12,829 nucleotides of DNA from Gammaproteobacteria bacterium. Its GTDB lineage: Bacteria; Pseudomonadota; Gammaproteobacteria; HK1. Below the pieces are notes generated by a model, which saw only the letters and a program-made list of their open reading frames with translations, was not told the origin of the DNA and made no database searches. Both the position numbers and the translations under genes were made by a program. The DNA lies in contig JAJECB010000483.1 in NCBI GenBank assembly GCA_022822245.1, positions 1-12,829 on the forward strand, given 5' to 3'. Positions 7,000 to 12,829 of the stretch are shown here, piece by piece (the stretch's first letter is position 1; every line of letters begins with the position of its first letter).

Positions 7000-8723
7000 C
7001 GATTTCTCCTCCGGGATGCGCGCTCGGCCCCGGTCGCCTCCCGGTCGACCCGCGGATGCCTCGCGTCAATTGCGACCCCGTATTCTGACAGCGCGTGCCC
7101 TCGAGTCATCTTTTCCTGCCGCACGTCTTCGAGGACCCGCGCCGGGTCACGCTCCAAAGGATCTCCATATCCGCCGGAGCCAGGCATTTCGCTCCGGAAC
7201 ACGGACCCGGCGGGGAGGGTCCGGATGAATTTCGACGGCAGCTCCTCGGCGTCCGGGCCGGGATTCAGAATGCAGCGGCCGGCCGTTCCTTCCTTCCCGC
7301 CGAACAGCCCCCAGGGCCGGAAGCGCTGCCGGTCGGAGCGGACCTGGATCAGCGTTTCGTCGGCAAGCGTCCGATACTGTCGCACGATCCCGAGCGCGCC
7401 GCGATGCTCTCCCGGACCGCCCGAATCGGGGAGGAATGCATAGCCCTCGACGAGGAGCGGGTTCTCCGCCTCGATGACCTCGACCGGTACGTTGGCGGGG
7501 GCCCCGAGGCTGAACGGCCCCGCATCCTGTCCGTCCCAATCCGGCCCGCCTCCGTGCCCGGTCACGTTGTGGAACTCGAGGAAGAGAAACGGCGCCCCGC
7601 CGCCTTCGCGGCCGGCGAACACGATGCCGAACTCCGAGCCGCCCGGACAGGCGGGAATCCTTCCCGGCATGAGCTTCGCAAGCGCCCCGAGGACCGCGGT
7701 CCGGCAACGGTAGCCGCTCTGGCCGCGCGCTCCGACCGGGGCGGGAAAGCGCGGGTTCACGAACGACCCTTCCGGAGCGATGACCCGGATGGGTCGGTAG
7801 AAGCCCTCGTTGTTGGGGATCGCAGGGTCGAGGCACGCACGGATGGCGGCATAGGCGCACGAGACGGTGAACCAGTAGTTGGGGTTGAGCGCGCCCGAGG
7901 TCTGCGGGGAGGTGCCGGTGAAGTCGACCTCGACCTCGTCGCCCGCGATCGCGAGGCGGACGTGGATCCGGACCGGGCCCCCGCCGGCGCCGTCGTCGTC
8001 GTTGAAGTCCGTGAACTCCACGATGCCGTCCGGCAGGTCCTCGATTCCCGCTCGGGTAAGCCGCTCCGCGTAATCGAGCTGGTCCGCCATCGAGGCGCGG
8101 ATCTCGCCGGCGGTATACGCCTCGAGCTGGTCGAGGAGCTGCCGTTCTCCCGTGCGAAGGGCGGCGATCTGGGACCTCACGTCGCCGAGGACCTTGTCCG
8201 GCACGCGCACGTTGGCTTCGATGAGGCGGAGCAGCGTCGTGTTGGGCTCACCGCGCTCGACGATCTTCGCGGGCGGGATCCGGAGCCCCTCCTGGAAGAT
8301 CTCGGTGCTGTCGGGCGCGTTGCCGCCCGGGACCCGCCCGCCCATGTCGGTGTGGTGGAGGATGATGGAGAGGAACGCGATCCGTTCGCCGTCCTTGAAT
8401 ACCGGCCGGAACATGAAGACGTCGTTGAGGTGGCTCGCCCCCGAATACGGGTCGTTGTTGGCGAAGACGTCGCCCGGCTGCACGTCGTCGCCGAAGTGGT
8501 CGAGGCATCCCCGGAGGGCCGGCATGGTCGCGCCGAGGTGTACCGGCAGGGCGAGGCCCTGGGCCACGAGACGGCCGTCGCCGTCGCACACGGAGGTCGA
8601 GAAGTCGAGGTTGTTCTTGACCACCGTCGAGCGCGAGGTCCGGACCACGGTGAGGATCATGTTGTCCGCGACGGTGACCAGCCCCTTGTAGACGAGCTCG
8701 CGGGTGAAGGGGTTTGAACCCAT
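6996..8723 (-). CDS. hyuB: Hydantoinase B / 5-oxoprolinase beta-type subunit
   Basis: A 575-residue protein of the hydantoinase B family, the hydrolytic subunit of ATP-dependent amidohydrolases such as N-methylhydantoinase, 5-oxoprolinase and caprolactamase. Visible hallmarks are FANNDPYSGASHLND (87-101), LHHTDMGGRVPGG (122-134) and the C-terminal GSGGYGDPLERDP. Asp40, His98, Asp101 and His123 fall where I recall metal ligands in the related caprolactamase; treat this mapping as from memory. The ATG at 8723 has GGGAG seven bases upstream. Length is normal. The stop overlaps the start of the M24 gene by four bases. The partner hyuA is immediately upstream, with a 177-base spacer that carries hairpins and a possible small ORF. 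Subfamily members act on hydantoins, 5-oxoproline, lactams and, in the carboxylases, ketones; no third small subunit typical of acetone carboxylase is seen. Ring opening of a cyclic amide is the best guess. Confidence 0.92.
   Translation of the reverse strand: MGSNPFTRELVYKGLVTVADNMILTVVRTSRSTVVKNNLDFSTSVCDGDGRLVAQGLALPVHLGATMPALRGCLDHFGDDVQPGDVFANNDPYSGASHLNDVFMFRPVFKDGERIAFLSIILHHTDMGGRVPGGNAPDSTEIFQEGLRIPPAKIVERGEPNTTLLRLIEANVRVPDKVLGDVRSQIAALRTGERQLLDQLEAYTAGEIRASMADQLDYAERLTRAGIEDLPDGIVEFTDFNDDDGAGGGPVRIHVRLAIAGDEVEVDFTGTSPQTSGALNPNYWFTVSCAYAAIRACLDPAIPNNEGFYRPIRVIAPEGSFVNPRFPAPVGARGQSGYRCRTAVLGALAKLMPGRIPACPGGSEFGIVFAGREGGGAPFLFLEFHNVTGHGGGPDWDGQDAGPFSLGAPANVPVEVIEAENPLLVEGYAFLPDSGGPGEHRGALGIVRQYRTLADETLIQVRSDRQRFRPWGLFGGKEGTAGRCILNPGPDAEELPSKFIRTLPAGSVFRSEMPGSGGYGDPLERDPARVLEDVRQEKMTRGHALSEYGVAIDARHPRVDREATGAERASRRRNR
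7006..7012 (-). promoter_or_regulatory. Strong ribosome binding site for the M24 peptidase
   Basis: The minus strand reads GGAGGAG, six bases before the GTG start at 6999, inside the last codons of hyuB. It supports the GTG start and independent as well as coupled initiation. Confidence 0.85.
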
Positions 8724-8727
8724 TTCC

Positions 8728-8901
8728 CTACTCCCGTTCCTCGCGCGGGAACGCCTTTTCGCCGCCCGTACGACACGCCCGGACGCGGAGCGACGGCCGC
8801 CGCCGGCGAGCCCCGGACTCCGCGATCCGGGAGACCCGGTCGGACCGGTCTCCGCTCCGTGCGATTTCGCCGAGTTTGCCCGGTATCGTCGCCGCGTGCA
8901 T
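8728..8901 (-). CDS. Possible small coupled ORF between hyuA and hyuB
   Basis: A 57-residue reading frame fills the hyuA-hyuB spacer almost exactly. Its ATG (8901-8899) overlaps the hyuA TGA in a TGATG arrangement, and its TAG (8730-8728) ends four bases before the hyuB ATG. The stop lies directly after the GGGAG ribosome binding site of hyuB. The peptide is basic, rich in Arg, Ser, Gly and Glu, with no membrane segment, no signal peptide and no family I recognise. Third codon positions are about 82% G/C by my count, but second positions are also high (about 65%), which is more like non-coding GC-rich DNA. If real, it could be a small accessory subunit or a leader that couples translation of hyuA and hyuB. 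It may equally be a chance frame. Confidence 0.25.
   Translation of the reverse strand: MHAATIPGKLGEIARSGDRSDRVSRIAESGARRRRPSLRVRACRTGGEKAFPREERE
8735..8753 (-). promoter_or_regulatory. Hairpin abutting the hyuB ribosome binding site
   Basis: Six-base arms (8735-8740 and 8748-8753) form a stem with a 7-base loop. On the minus-strand transcript the 3' arm ends on the first G of the GGGAG ribosome binding site (8735-8731) of hyuB. A folded stem could limit ribosome access, which translation of an upstream frame would relieve. The regulatory role is inference. Confidence 0.4.
8830..8853 (-). promoter_or_regulatory. Stable inverted repeat in the hyuA-hyuB spacer
   Basis: A 7-base stem (8830-8836 with 8847-8853) continues by three more pairs (8838-8840 with 8844-8846) after one bulged base at 8837, closing a 3-base loop. 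It is followed by no T tract, so it is probably an mRNA stability or attenuation element rather than a terminator. It lies inside the candidate small ORF. Confidence 0.45.
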
Positions 8902-10979
8902 CAGGTTCGGTCGATGAGGACGTTGTTCCAGCCGTCCCGCGAGGCCCGCCAGCCCGGCGGGACGACGATGGTCGTGTCGTACTCCTCCACGACGAGCGGT
9001 CCTTGCCGGGGCTCTTCGCCCAGGCTCGCGCGAGGCAGGACGGCGGCGGGGAGCCAGCCGTGGTTCGGGCCGAAGAACGCCGACCGCTCCCCACCCTCGG
9101 AGACCCACTCCCGGGCTCGCACGAGGCGTTCGGGGACCCGGGGAGCGGCCGGCACCCCGCGGCCGATCACCTTGAGCGCGACGATCTGCAACGCTTCGCC
9201 GTCCGAGCGGTAGCCGTACTGGCGATCGTGGGCGTCGGCGAAGTCCTCGGCGAGCGCGGTCATGGTGGCCGCGTCCGCCGGAAAGGTCCGGCAGCGAACG
9301 GGGAGAGCGGAGGTTTGGCCAGCGTACTTCAGGCTCGCTTCGACCGCGAGATCGCGGGCGCCCGGCTCGGTGAATCCTTCCGAGGCGAGGAGGCGATGGG
9401 CTTCGTCGACGAGCGGCTGCGCGGCGGCGTTGAAATCGCCCGGAGTCGTGTCGGCCATCGGCCGGTAGAAGGCCCGCACGAGGTGGTGTTCCAGGTCGGC
9501 GAAGAGCAGGCCGAGGGCGCTGAAGAGTCCCGCGAAGGGAGGGGCGAGGATGCGCCGGATCCCGAGGGTCTCGGCGAGACCCGCGGAGTGGACGCCGCTG
9601 CTCCCTCCGATCGCGACCAGGGTGAAGGCGGCGGGGTCCAGCCCGCGCTCGGACGAGACGCTCGAGAGCACCCGCATCATGTTCGCGTTCGCGATCCGGT
9701 GCACCCCGTACGCGGTGTCGGTGCTCGACTGGCCGATGCGCTTCCCGAGGTCGGCGATGGCTCGATGGGCCGCGCCCGCGTCCAGGGTGAGGTCCCCTCC
9801 GACGAGCATCTCCGCGTTGAGGTATCCCAGCGTCAGGTTCGCGTCGGTTACGGTCGGATGCTCCCCGCCCCGGGCGTAGCAGACGGGCCCGGGTACCGCC
9901 CCGGCGCTGCGCGGACCGACCTGGAACCCCCCCGCCGCATCGACCGATGCGATGCTGCCGCCCCCCGCCCCCACTTCCACGATGTCGATGGTGGGGACCT
10001 GGATCGGATGGCCGGCCCCCTGGAGCAGGCGGTGGCCGGCCGCCTCGCCGCCCGCCACCTCCGACTCCGGGACGATGGTGAGCTCGCCGTCGCGCACGAG
10101 CGACGCCTTGGCGGTCGTCCCTCCCATGTCGAGGACCAGGAGGTCGCGAACGCCGATCAGCCCGCCGAGCCGTTGGGCGCCGACGACGCCCGCGGCGGGT
10201 CCCGACTCGATGATGCAGACCGGATTCTCGGCCGCCAGCCCGGCCGGGAGAACCCCGCCGTTCGACTGCATGATGGTGAGCGGGACGGTCACCCCGATCC
10301 GCCGCATCCGTGCCTCGAGGGAGGTCACGTACGTCTCGACGATCGGCCGGACGTAGGCGTTGACGACGGTCGTCGAGGTCCGCTCGTACTCCTGGATCTG
10401 GGGGAGGAGCTGAGCGGAAGCCGATATGGGAACCTCGGGCAGCAGGTCCTGCAACTGGCGGCGTGCTTCGAGCTCGTTCTCGGGATTCACGTAGGAGTTG
10501 ACGAAGCACACGGCGACCGCCTCTACCCCCTCCTCGTGCAGCCGCCCGGCGATCCGGCGCAGAGCCTCCGGGTCGACAGGCGTCAGGGTCTCGCCCCGCC
10601 CGCTCGTGCGTTCCTCGATCTCGAATCGAAGACGGCGCTCCACCAGGGGTTCCGGCTTGCGGAAGCCGAGGTCGTACAGCCGCGGCGAACGAAACCTGGC
10701 GAGCTCGAGGACATCGCGAAACCCCCGGGTGGTGACGAGAGCGACCCTGCCGCCCCGGCGTTCGATGAGTGCATTGGTCGCGACCGTCGTGCCGTGGGCG
10801 AACTCCGCAATCGCGGCGGGCGCGATTCCCGTGTCGGCGAGCAGCCGGGTCACGCCGTCTTCGATCGCGCGGCTGTAGTCGTCGGGCGTGGAGAGGACCT
10901 TTCTCGCGTGCACCGCGCCGTCCGGTCCGAGGAGGACGATGTCGGTGAAGGTCCCCCCGATGTCGACGCCCAGTCTCAT
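8901..10979 (-). CDS. hyuA: Hydantoinase A / 5-oxoprolinase alpha-type ATP-binding subunit
   Basis: A 692-residue cytoplasmic protein of the hydantoinase A family, the ATP-using subunit that phosphorylates the carbonyl of the ring amide so HyuB can complete hydrolysis. Domain order is normal: N-terminal domain (about 1-180) opening with the phosphate-binding VDIGGTFTD (5-13) and HGTTVATNALIER (62-74); central domain (about 200-490) with SGPAAGV (259-265), LDMGGTTAK (283-291), EVGAGGGSIA (335-344) and PTVTDANL (375-382); C-terminal domain (about 505-690) ending as usual after VVPPGW. The ATG at 10979 has GGAG seven bases upstream. It begins 43 bases after yciK on the same strand with no terminator between, and is followed by hyuB. 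Full length and intact. The family includes N-methylhydantoinase, 5-oxoprolinase, caprolactamase and acetophenone carboxylase; the symbol hyuA is used by family, not as proof of hydantoin as substrate. Confidence 0.93.
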   Translation of the reverse strand: MRLGVDIGGTFTDIVLLGPDGAVHARKVLSTPDDYSRAIEDGVTRLLADTGIAPAAIAEFAHGTTVATNALIERRGGRVALVTTRGFRDVLELARFRSPRLYDLGFRKPEPLVERRLRFEIEERTSGRGETLTPVDPEALRRIAGRLHEEGVEAVAVCFVNSYVNPENELEARRQLQDLLPEVPISASAQLLPQIQEYERTSTTVVNAYVRPIVETYVTSLEARMRRIGVTVPLTIMQSNGGVLPAGLAAENPVCIIESGPAAGVVGAQRLGGLIGVRDLLVLDMGGTTAKASLVRDGELTIVPESEVAGGEAAGHRLLQGAGHPIQVPTIDIVEVGAGGGSIASVDAAGGFQVGPRSAGAVPGPVCYARGGEHPTVTDANLTLGYLNAEMLVGGDLTLDAGAAHRAIADLGKRIGQSSTDTAYGVHRIANANMMRVLSSVSSERGLDPAAFTLVAIGGSSGVHSAGLAETLGIRRILAPPFAGLFSALGLLFADLEHHLVRAFYRPMADTTPGDFNAAAQPLVDEAHRLLASEGFTEPGARDLAVEASLKYAGQTSALPVRCRTFPADAATMTALAEDFADAHDRQYGYRSDGEALQIVALKVIGRGVPAAPRVPERLVRAREWVSEGGERSAFFGPNHGWLPAAVLPRASLGEEPRQGPLVVEEYDTTIVVPPGWRASRDGWNNVLIDRT

Positions 10980-11022
10980 TCGCGGTCTCCGCCGATGCGA
11001 GCGCGGTTCCGGATGGCCGCGG

Positions 11023-11793
11023 TCAGGGGACCTGGGCTTCGAGGGCCTGGCCGTGGAGGTCGCGGGCGTCGAGGAGCCAGAGCCACGCGCGGGCCGCCTC
11101 CTCCGGGGTGATGAGGGTCTGCGGGTCCTCGGCCGGGAACGCGCTCGCCCGCATCCGGGTCCGGACCGGCCCCGGGTTGAGGGAGTTGACGCGCACCCCG
11201 GACGCGCCGTCGAGCTCGTCGGCGAGCACCTGGTTGAGCCCCTCGATCGCGAACTTCGACACGCTGTACCCGCCCCAGTAGGCGCGCCCGCGCCGTCCGA
11301 CCCCCGAAGAGGTGAAGATGATCGCGGCGTGCCCGTGTCCGGCCGCGGTGCGCCGCACGAGCGGGAGGAGGGCGCGGGTGAGGAGGAAGGGCGCGTTGAC
11401 GTTCACCTGGATGAGCTCCTGCCAGCCCTCCGGCGAGGAGTGCTCGATGGGGCCGAGGTCTCCGAGGAGGGCCGCGTTGTGCACGAGCCCGTCGAGCCGG
11501 CCGAGCTCGCTCTCCACCCCGGCCGCGAGCGCTTCGTAGTCGGGAGGCATCGCTCCGGAGAGGTCCATCGGGTGGATCGCGGGCTCCGGGCCGCCCGCCG
11601 ACCGAATCTCGTCGTAGACGCGTTCGAGCTTCTCGACGGTGCGCCCGAGGAGCACCGACGTCGCGCCATGCGCGGCGCAGAGGAGCGCGATGGCCCGTCC
11701 GATGCCGTCGCCGGCCCCGGTGACGAGGACCACGCGGCCTTCGAGGAGGTCCGGCGCGGGATGGAATTCGGCAAAGCGGGGATCGAGTCGCAC
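11023..11793 (-). CDS. yciK: YciK-type short-chain dehydrogenase/reductase
   Basis: A 256-residue NAD(P)-dependent oxidoreductase of the short-chain dehydrogenase family, very close in pattern to Escherichia coli YciK: DLLEGRVVLVTG, NAALLGDLGP, QVNVNAPFLLT, FTSSGVGRRGRA and MRASAFPAEDPQ all have direct counterparts there. Numbered from the GTG start, it has TGAGDGIG (25-32), catalytic Ser (162/163), Tyr176 and Lys180 (YSVSK). The usual NAG motif is NAA. I chose GTG at 11793-11791 over a TTG ten codons upstream because GGAGG lies eight bases before it. Its physiological substrate is not established, even for YciK. Its place next to ubiG matches gammaproteobacterial gene order. It is followed 43 bases later by hyuA, so it may be the point where housekeeping transcription runs into the catabolic locus. 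Confidence 0.92.
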   Translation of the reverse strand: MRLDPRFAEFHPAPDLLEGRVVLVTGAGDGIGRAIALLCAAHGATSVLLGRTVEKLERVYDEIRSAGGPEPAIHPMDLSGAMPPDYEALAAGVESELGRLDGLVHNAALLGDLGPIEHSSPEGWQELIQVNVNAPFLLTRALLPLVRRTAAGHGHAAIIFTSSGVGRRGRAYWGGYSVSKFAIEGLNQVLADELDGASGVRVNSLNPGPVRTRMRASAFPAEDPQTLITPEEAARAWLWLLDARDLHGQALEAQVP

Positions 11794-11801
11794 CGGGTTC
11801 A

Positions 11802-11806
11802 CCTCC
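11802..11806 (-). promoter_or_regulatory. Ribosome binding site that fixes the yciK start
   Basis: The minus strand reads GGAGG, eight bases before the GTG at 11793. The alternative TTG at 11823 lies upstream of this site and has no comparable sequence of its own. The 87-base gap back to ubiG shows nothing else convincing. Confidence 0.8.
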
Positions 11807-11880
11807 CTGGCTGATGCTTGCAAGTGCCGATCATCGCAGCAACCGGCCGGGGCCGCCCGCGGACGGTGTCGAGCCGCGTC

Positions 11881-12681
11881 TCACGGCTCCGCGGGCCGGC
11901 GGTACCACGCGAGGTAGTTCACGTCCGGTCTCGCGCCGAGCCGGCAGCGGCCGGTGAACGGGTCGTAGCGCATCCCGGTGGTCTCGGTGAGGTCGAGGCC
12001 GGCCGCGCGCGCCGCCCGGTCGAGCTCCGAGGGCCGGAGGAACCGCGCGTAGTCGTGGGTCCCGCGCGGCAGCAGCTCCAGGAGGTGCTCCGCGCCCACC
12101 ACCGCGAAGAGCCAGGCGCGGGCGGTGCGGTTGATGGTCGAGAAGAAGACGTCGCCGCCGGGGCGCGCGAGGGTCGCGCACGCGGCGACCAGCGACGCGG
12201 GGTCCGGCACGTGCTCGAGCAGCTCGAGACAGGTCACGACGTCGAACCGGCCGGGCTCCCGGGCGGCGAGCTCCTCCGCCGTCGTCCGTTCGTAGATCAC
12301 TCGGGCGCCGCTCTCCCCGGCGTGGCGGACGGCGACCTCGATCGCGGTCTCGCCCGCGTCGATGCCGGTGACCTGCGCCCCGCGGCCCTCCATCGCTTCG
12401 GCGAGGAGGCCGCCCCCGCAGCCCACGTCGAGCACGGTACGGCCGCGGAGCGCCGCCCGTTCGTCGATGAAGTCGAGCCGCGCGGGGTTGATGTCGTGCA
12501 GGGGGCGGAAGTCTCCCTCCGGGTCCCACCAGCGCGCCGCGATGCGCTCGAAACGGTCGAGCTCTCCCGGGTCGAGGTTCGGCCCCGCCTCCACGCTCGA
12601 CTCCACGTCCGCCTCCGCTTCCGTGCCCGGCCCCGCGCCCGCCCCGCGGGCCTCGTCCCCTACCGGATCCGGGCTCGCCAT
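11881..12681 (-). CDS. ubiG: Ubiquinone biosynthesis O-methyltransferase UbiG
   Basis: A 266-residue SAM-dependent methyltransferase that carries out both O-methylations in ubiquinone synthesis. Recognition is direct: FERIAARWWDPEGDFRPLH near the N-terminus, motif I VLDVGCGGG (83-91), GID (106-108), VVTCLELLEHVPDP (148-161), FFSTINR, VVGAEHLLELLPRGTHD and the C-terminal DVNYLAWY all match the UbiG pattern. The N-terminus carries about 34 extra low-complexity residues (Ala, Glu, Gly) compared with E. coli UbiG. A GTG at 12594-12592, with GGAG six bases upstream, would give 237 residues, the normal length; the ATG at 12681 has GAGG seven bases upstream and overlaps mtaD by 22 bases. Either is possible. 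It acts at the cytoplasmic face of the membrane. Together with mtaD upstream, it belongs to a conserved core block; the phosphatase often found downstream is absent. Confidence 0.95.
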   Translation of the reverse strand: MASPDPVGDEARGAGAGPGTEAEADVESSVEAGPNLDPGELDRFERIAARWWDPEGDFRPLHDINPARLDFIDERAALRGRTVLDVGCGGGLLAEAMEGRGAQVTGIDAGETAIEVAVRHAGESGARVIYERTTAEELAAREPGRFDVVTCLELLEHVPDPASLVAACATLARPGGDVFFSTINRTARAWLFAVVGAEHLLELLPRGTHDYARFLRPSELDRAARAAGLDLTETTGMRYDPFTGRCRLGARPDVNYLAWYRRPAEP

Positions 12682-12829
12682 TCCCGGGCCTCGCGCACCG
12701 CTTCGGCCGCATCGAGGGTCTCGACCACCCCGTCCCGGACCACCCGGCGGCCGGCCACCCAGACCTCGCGGACGTGAGCCCGGGTAGCGGCGTAGACGAT
12801 CTGGGAGACCGGGTGGTAGACGGGCTGGG
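12660..12829 (-). CDS. mtaD: MtaD-like deaminase, C-terminal end (partial)
   Basis: The last 55 codons of a gene that enters from beyond the right edge, read from 12827 to the TAG at 12662-12660. The end of the protein reads QPVYHPVSQIVYAATR, then VREVWVAGRRVV, closing with EWRARIR. This is the pattern at the C-terminus of TRZ/ATZ-family amidohydrolases of the MtaD type (5'-methylthioadenosine / S-adenosylhomocysteine deaminases). The catalytic metal-binding part is outside the window. The assignment is supported by position: mtaD precedes ubiG in Pseudomonas and relatives. The 3' end overlaps the ATG-started version of ubiG by 22 bases, so the two are probably co-transcribed. A related TrzA-type chlorohydrolase or cytosine/guanine-deaminase-like enzyme remains possible from so short a stretch. 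Confidence 0.8.
   Translation of the reverse strand, partial: QPVYHPVSQIVYAATRAHVREVWVAGRRVVRDGVVETLDAAEAVREAREWRARIR

Noticed and set aside
5914..7443. Plus-strand frame of about 509 codons across the M24 peptidase gene
   Set aside because: Antisense shadow of a metal-ligand-complete M24 enzyme.
7095..8717. Plus-strand frame of about 540 codons across hyuB
   Set aside because: Antisense shadow of hyuB; low-information composition and no motifs.
8735..8760. Plus-strand reading of the hairpin followed by CCTTTTC as an intrinsic terminator
   Set aside because: No plus-strand gene lies upstream, and the T run is short and interrupted. On the coding strand the stem sits at the hyuB ribosome binding site.
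8901..10979. Acetone or acetophenone carboxylase subunit
   Set aside because: The extra small subunits and partner genes typical of those carboxylases are not present; the two-subunit layout beside hydrolases fits cyclic-amide hydrolysis better. Not fully excluded.
8859..11111. Long plus-strand frame of about 750 codons across hyuA
   Set aside because: Antisense shadow of hyuA, which has clear conserved motifs along its full length.

Overview
The window looks like chromosomal DNA from a GC-rich proteobacterium, most likely a gammaproteobacterium. The base for this is the gene order at the right end, read on the minus strand: the 3' end of an mtaD-like deaminase, then ubiG (ubiquinone O-methyltransferase), then a yciK-type short-chain dehydrogenase. 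This order is familiar from Pseudomonas and relatives. ubiG implies ubiquinone-based respiration. I cannot name the genus. Nothing looks like a phage, plasmid, insertion sequence, CRISPR array, tRNA or rRNA.

Layout, right to left on the minus strand. (1) 12829-11023 is the housekeeping block mtaD (partial), ubiG, yciK. (2) 10979-5848 is a same-strand run of hyuA and hyuB (the two subunits of an ATP-dependent hydantoinase/5-oxoprolinase/lactamase-type enzyme) and an M24 metallopeptidase whose GTG start overlaps the hyuB stop by 4 bases. A possible 57-codon ORF fills the hyuA-hyuB spacer. (3) 4398-5747, the only plus-strand gene, is a class III PLP enzyme of the glutamate-1-semialdehyde aminomutase-like group. 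(4) 4234-47 is a TRAP transporter operon dctP-dctQ-dctM followed 25 bases later by an amidase-signature hydrolase. The aminotransferase and dctP diverge from a shared 163-base region.

The accessory genes (47-10979) read as one catabolic locus. A periplasmic binding protein and sodium-driven TRAP permease would import a small carboxylated solute. HyuAB would open a lactam, hydantoin or other imide-like ring at the cost of ATP. The M24 peptidase and the amidase would cleave the C-N bonds of the products. The aminotransferase would remove the amino group so the carbon skeleton enters central metabolism. The families are clear from the sequence; the substrate and the order of steps are inference. 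No transcriptional regulator for the locus lies in the window.

Points of most interest are the unusual combination of HyuAB, M24 peptidase, class III aminotransferase, amidase and TRAP system; the candidate small coupled ORF and RNA hairpins between hyuA and hyuB; the absence of the mupP/gph-type phosphatase gene often found between ubiG and yciK; and the direct join of housekeeping genes to the catabolic locus with only 43 bases between yciK and hyuA.
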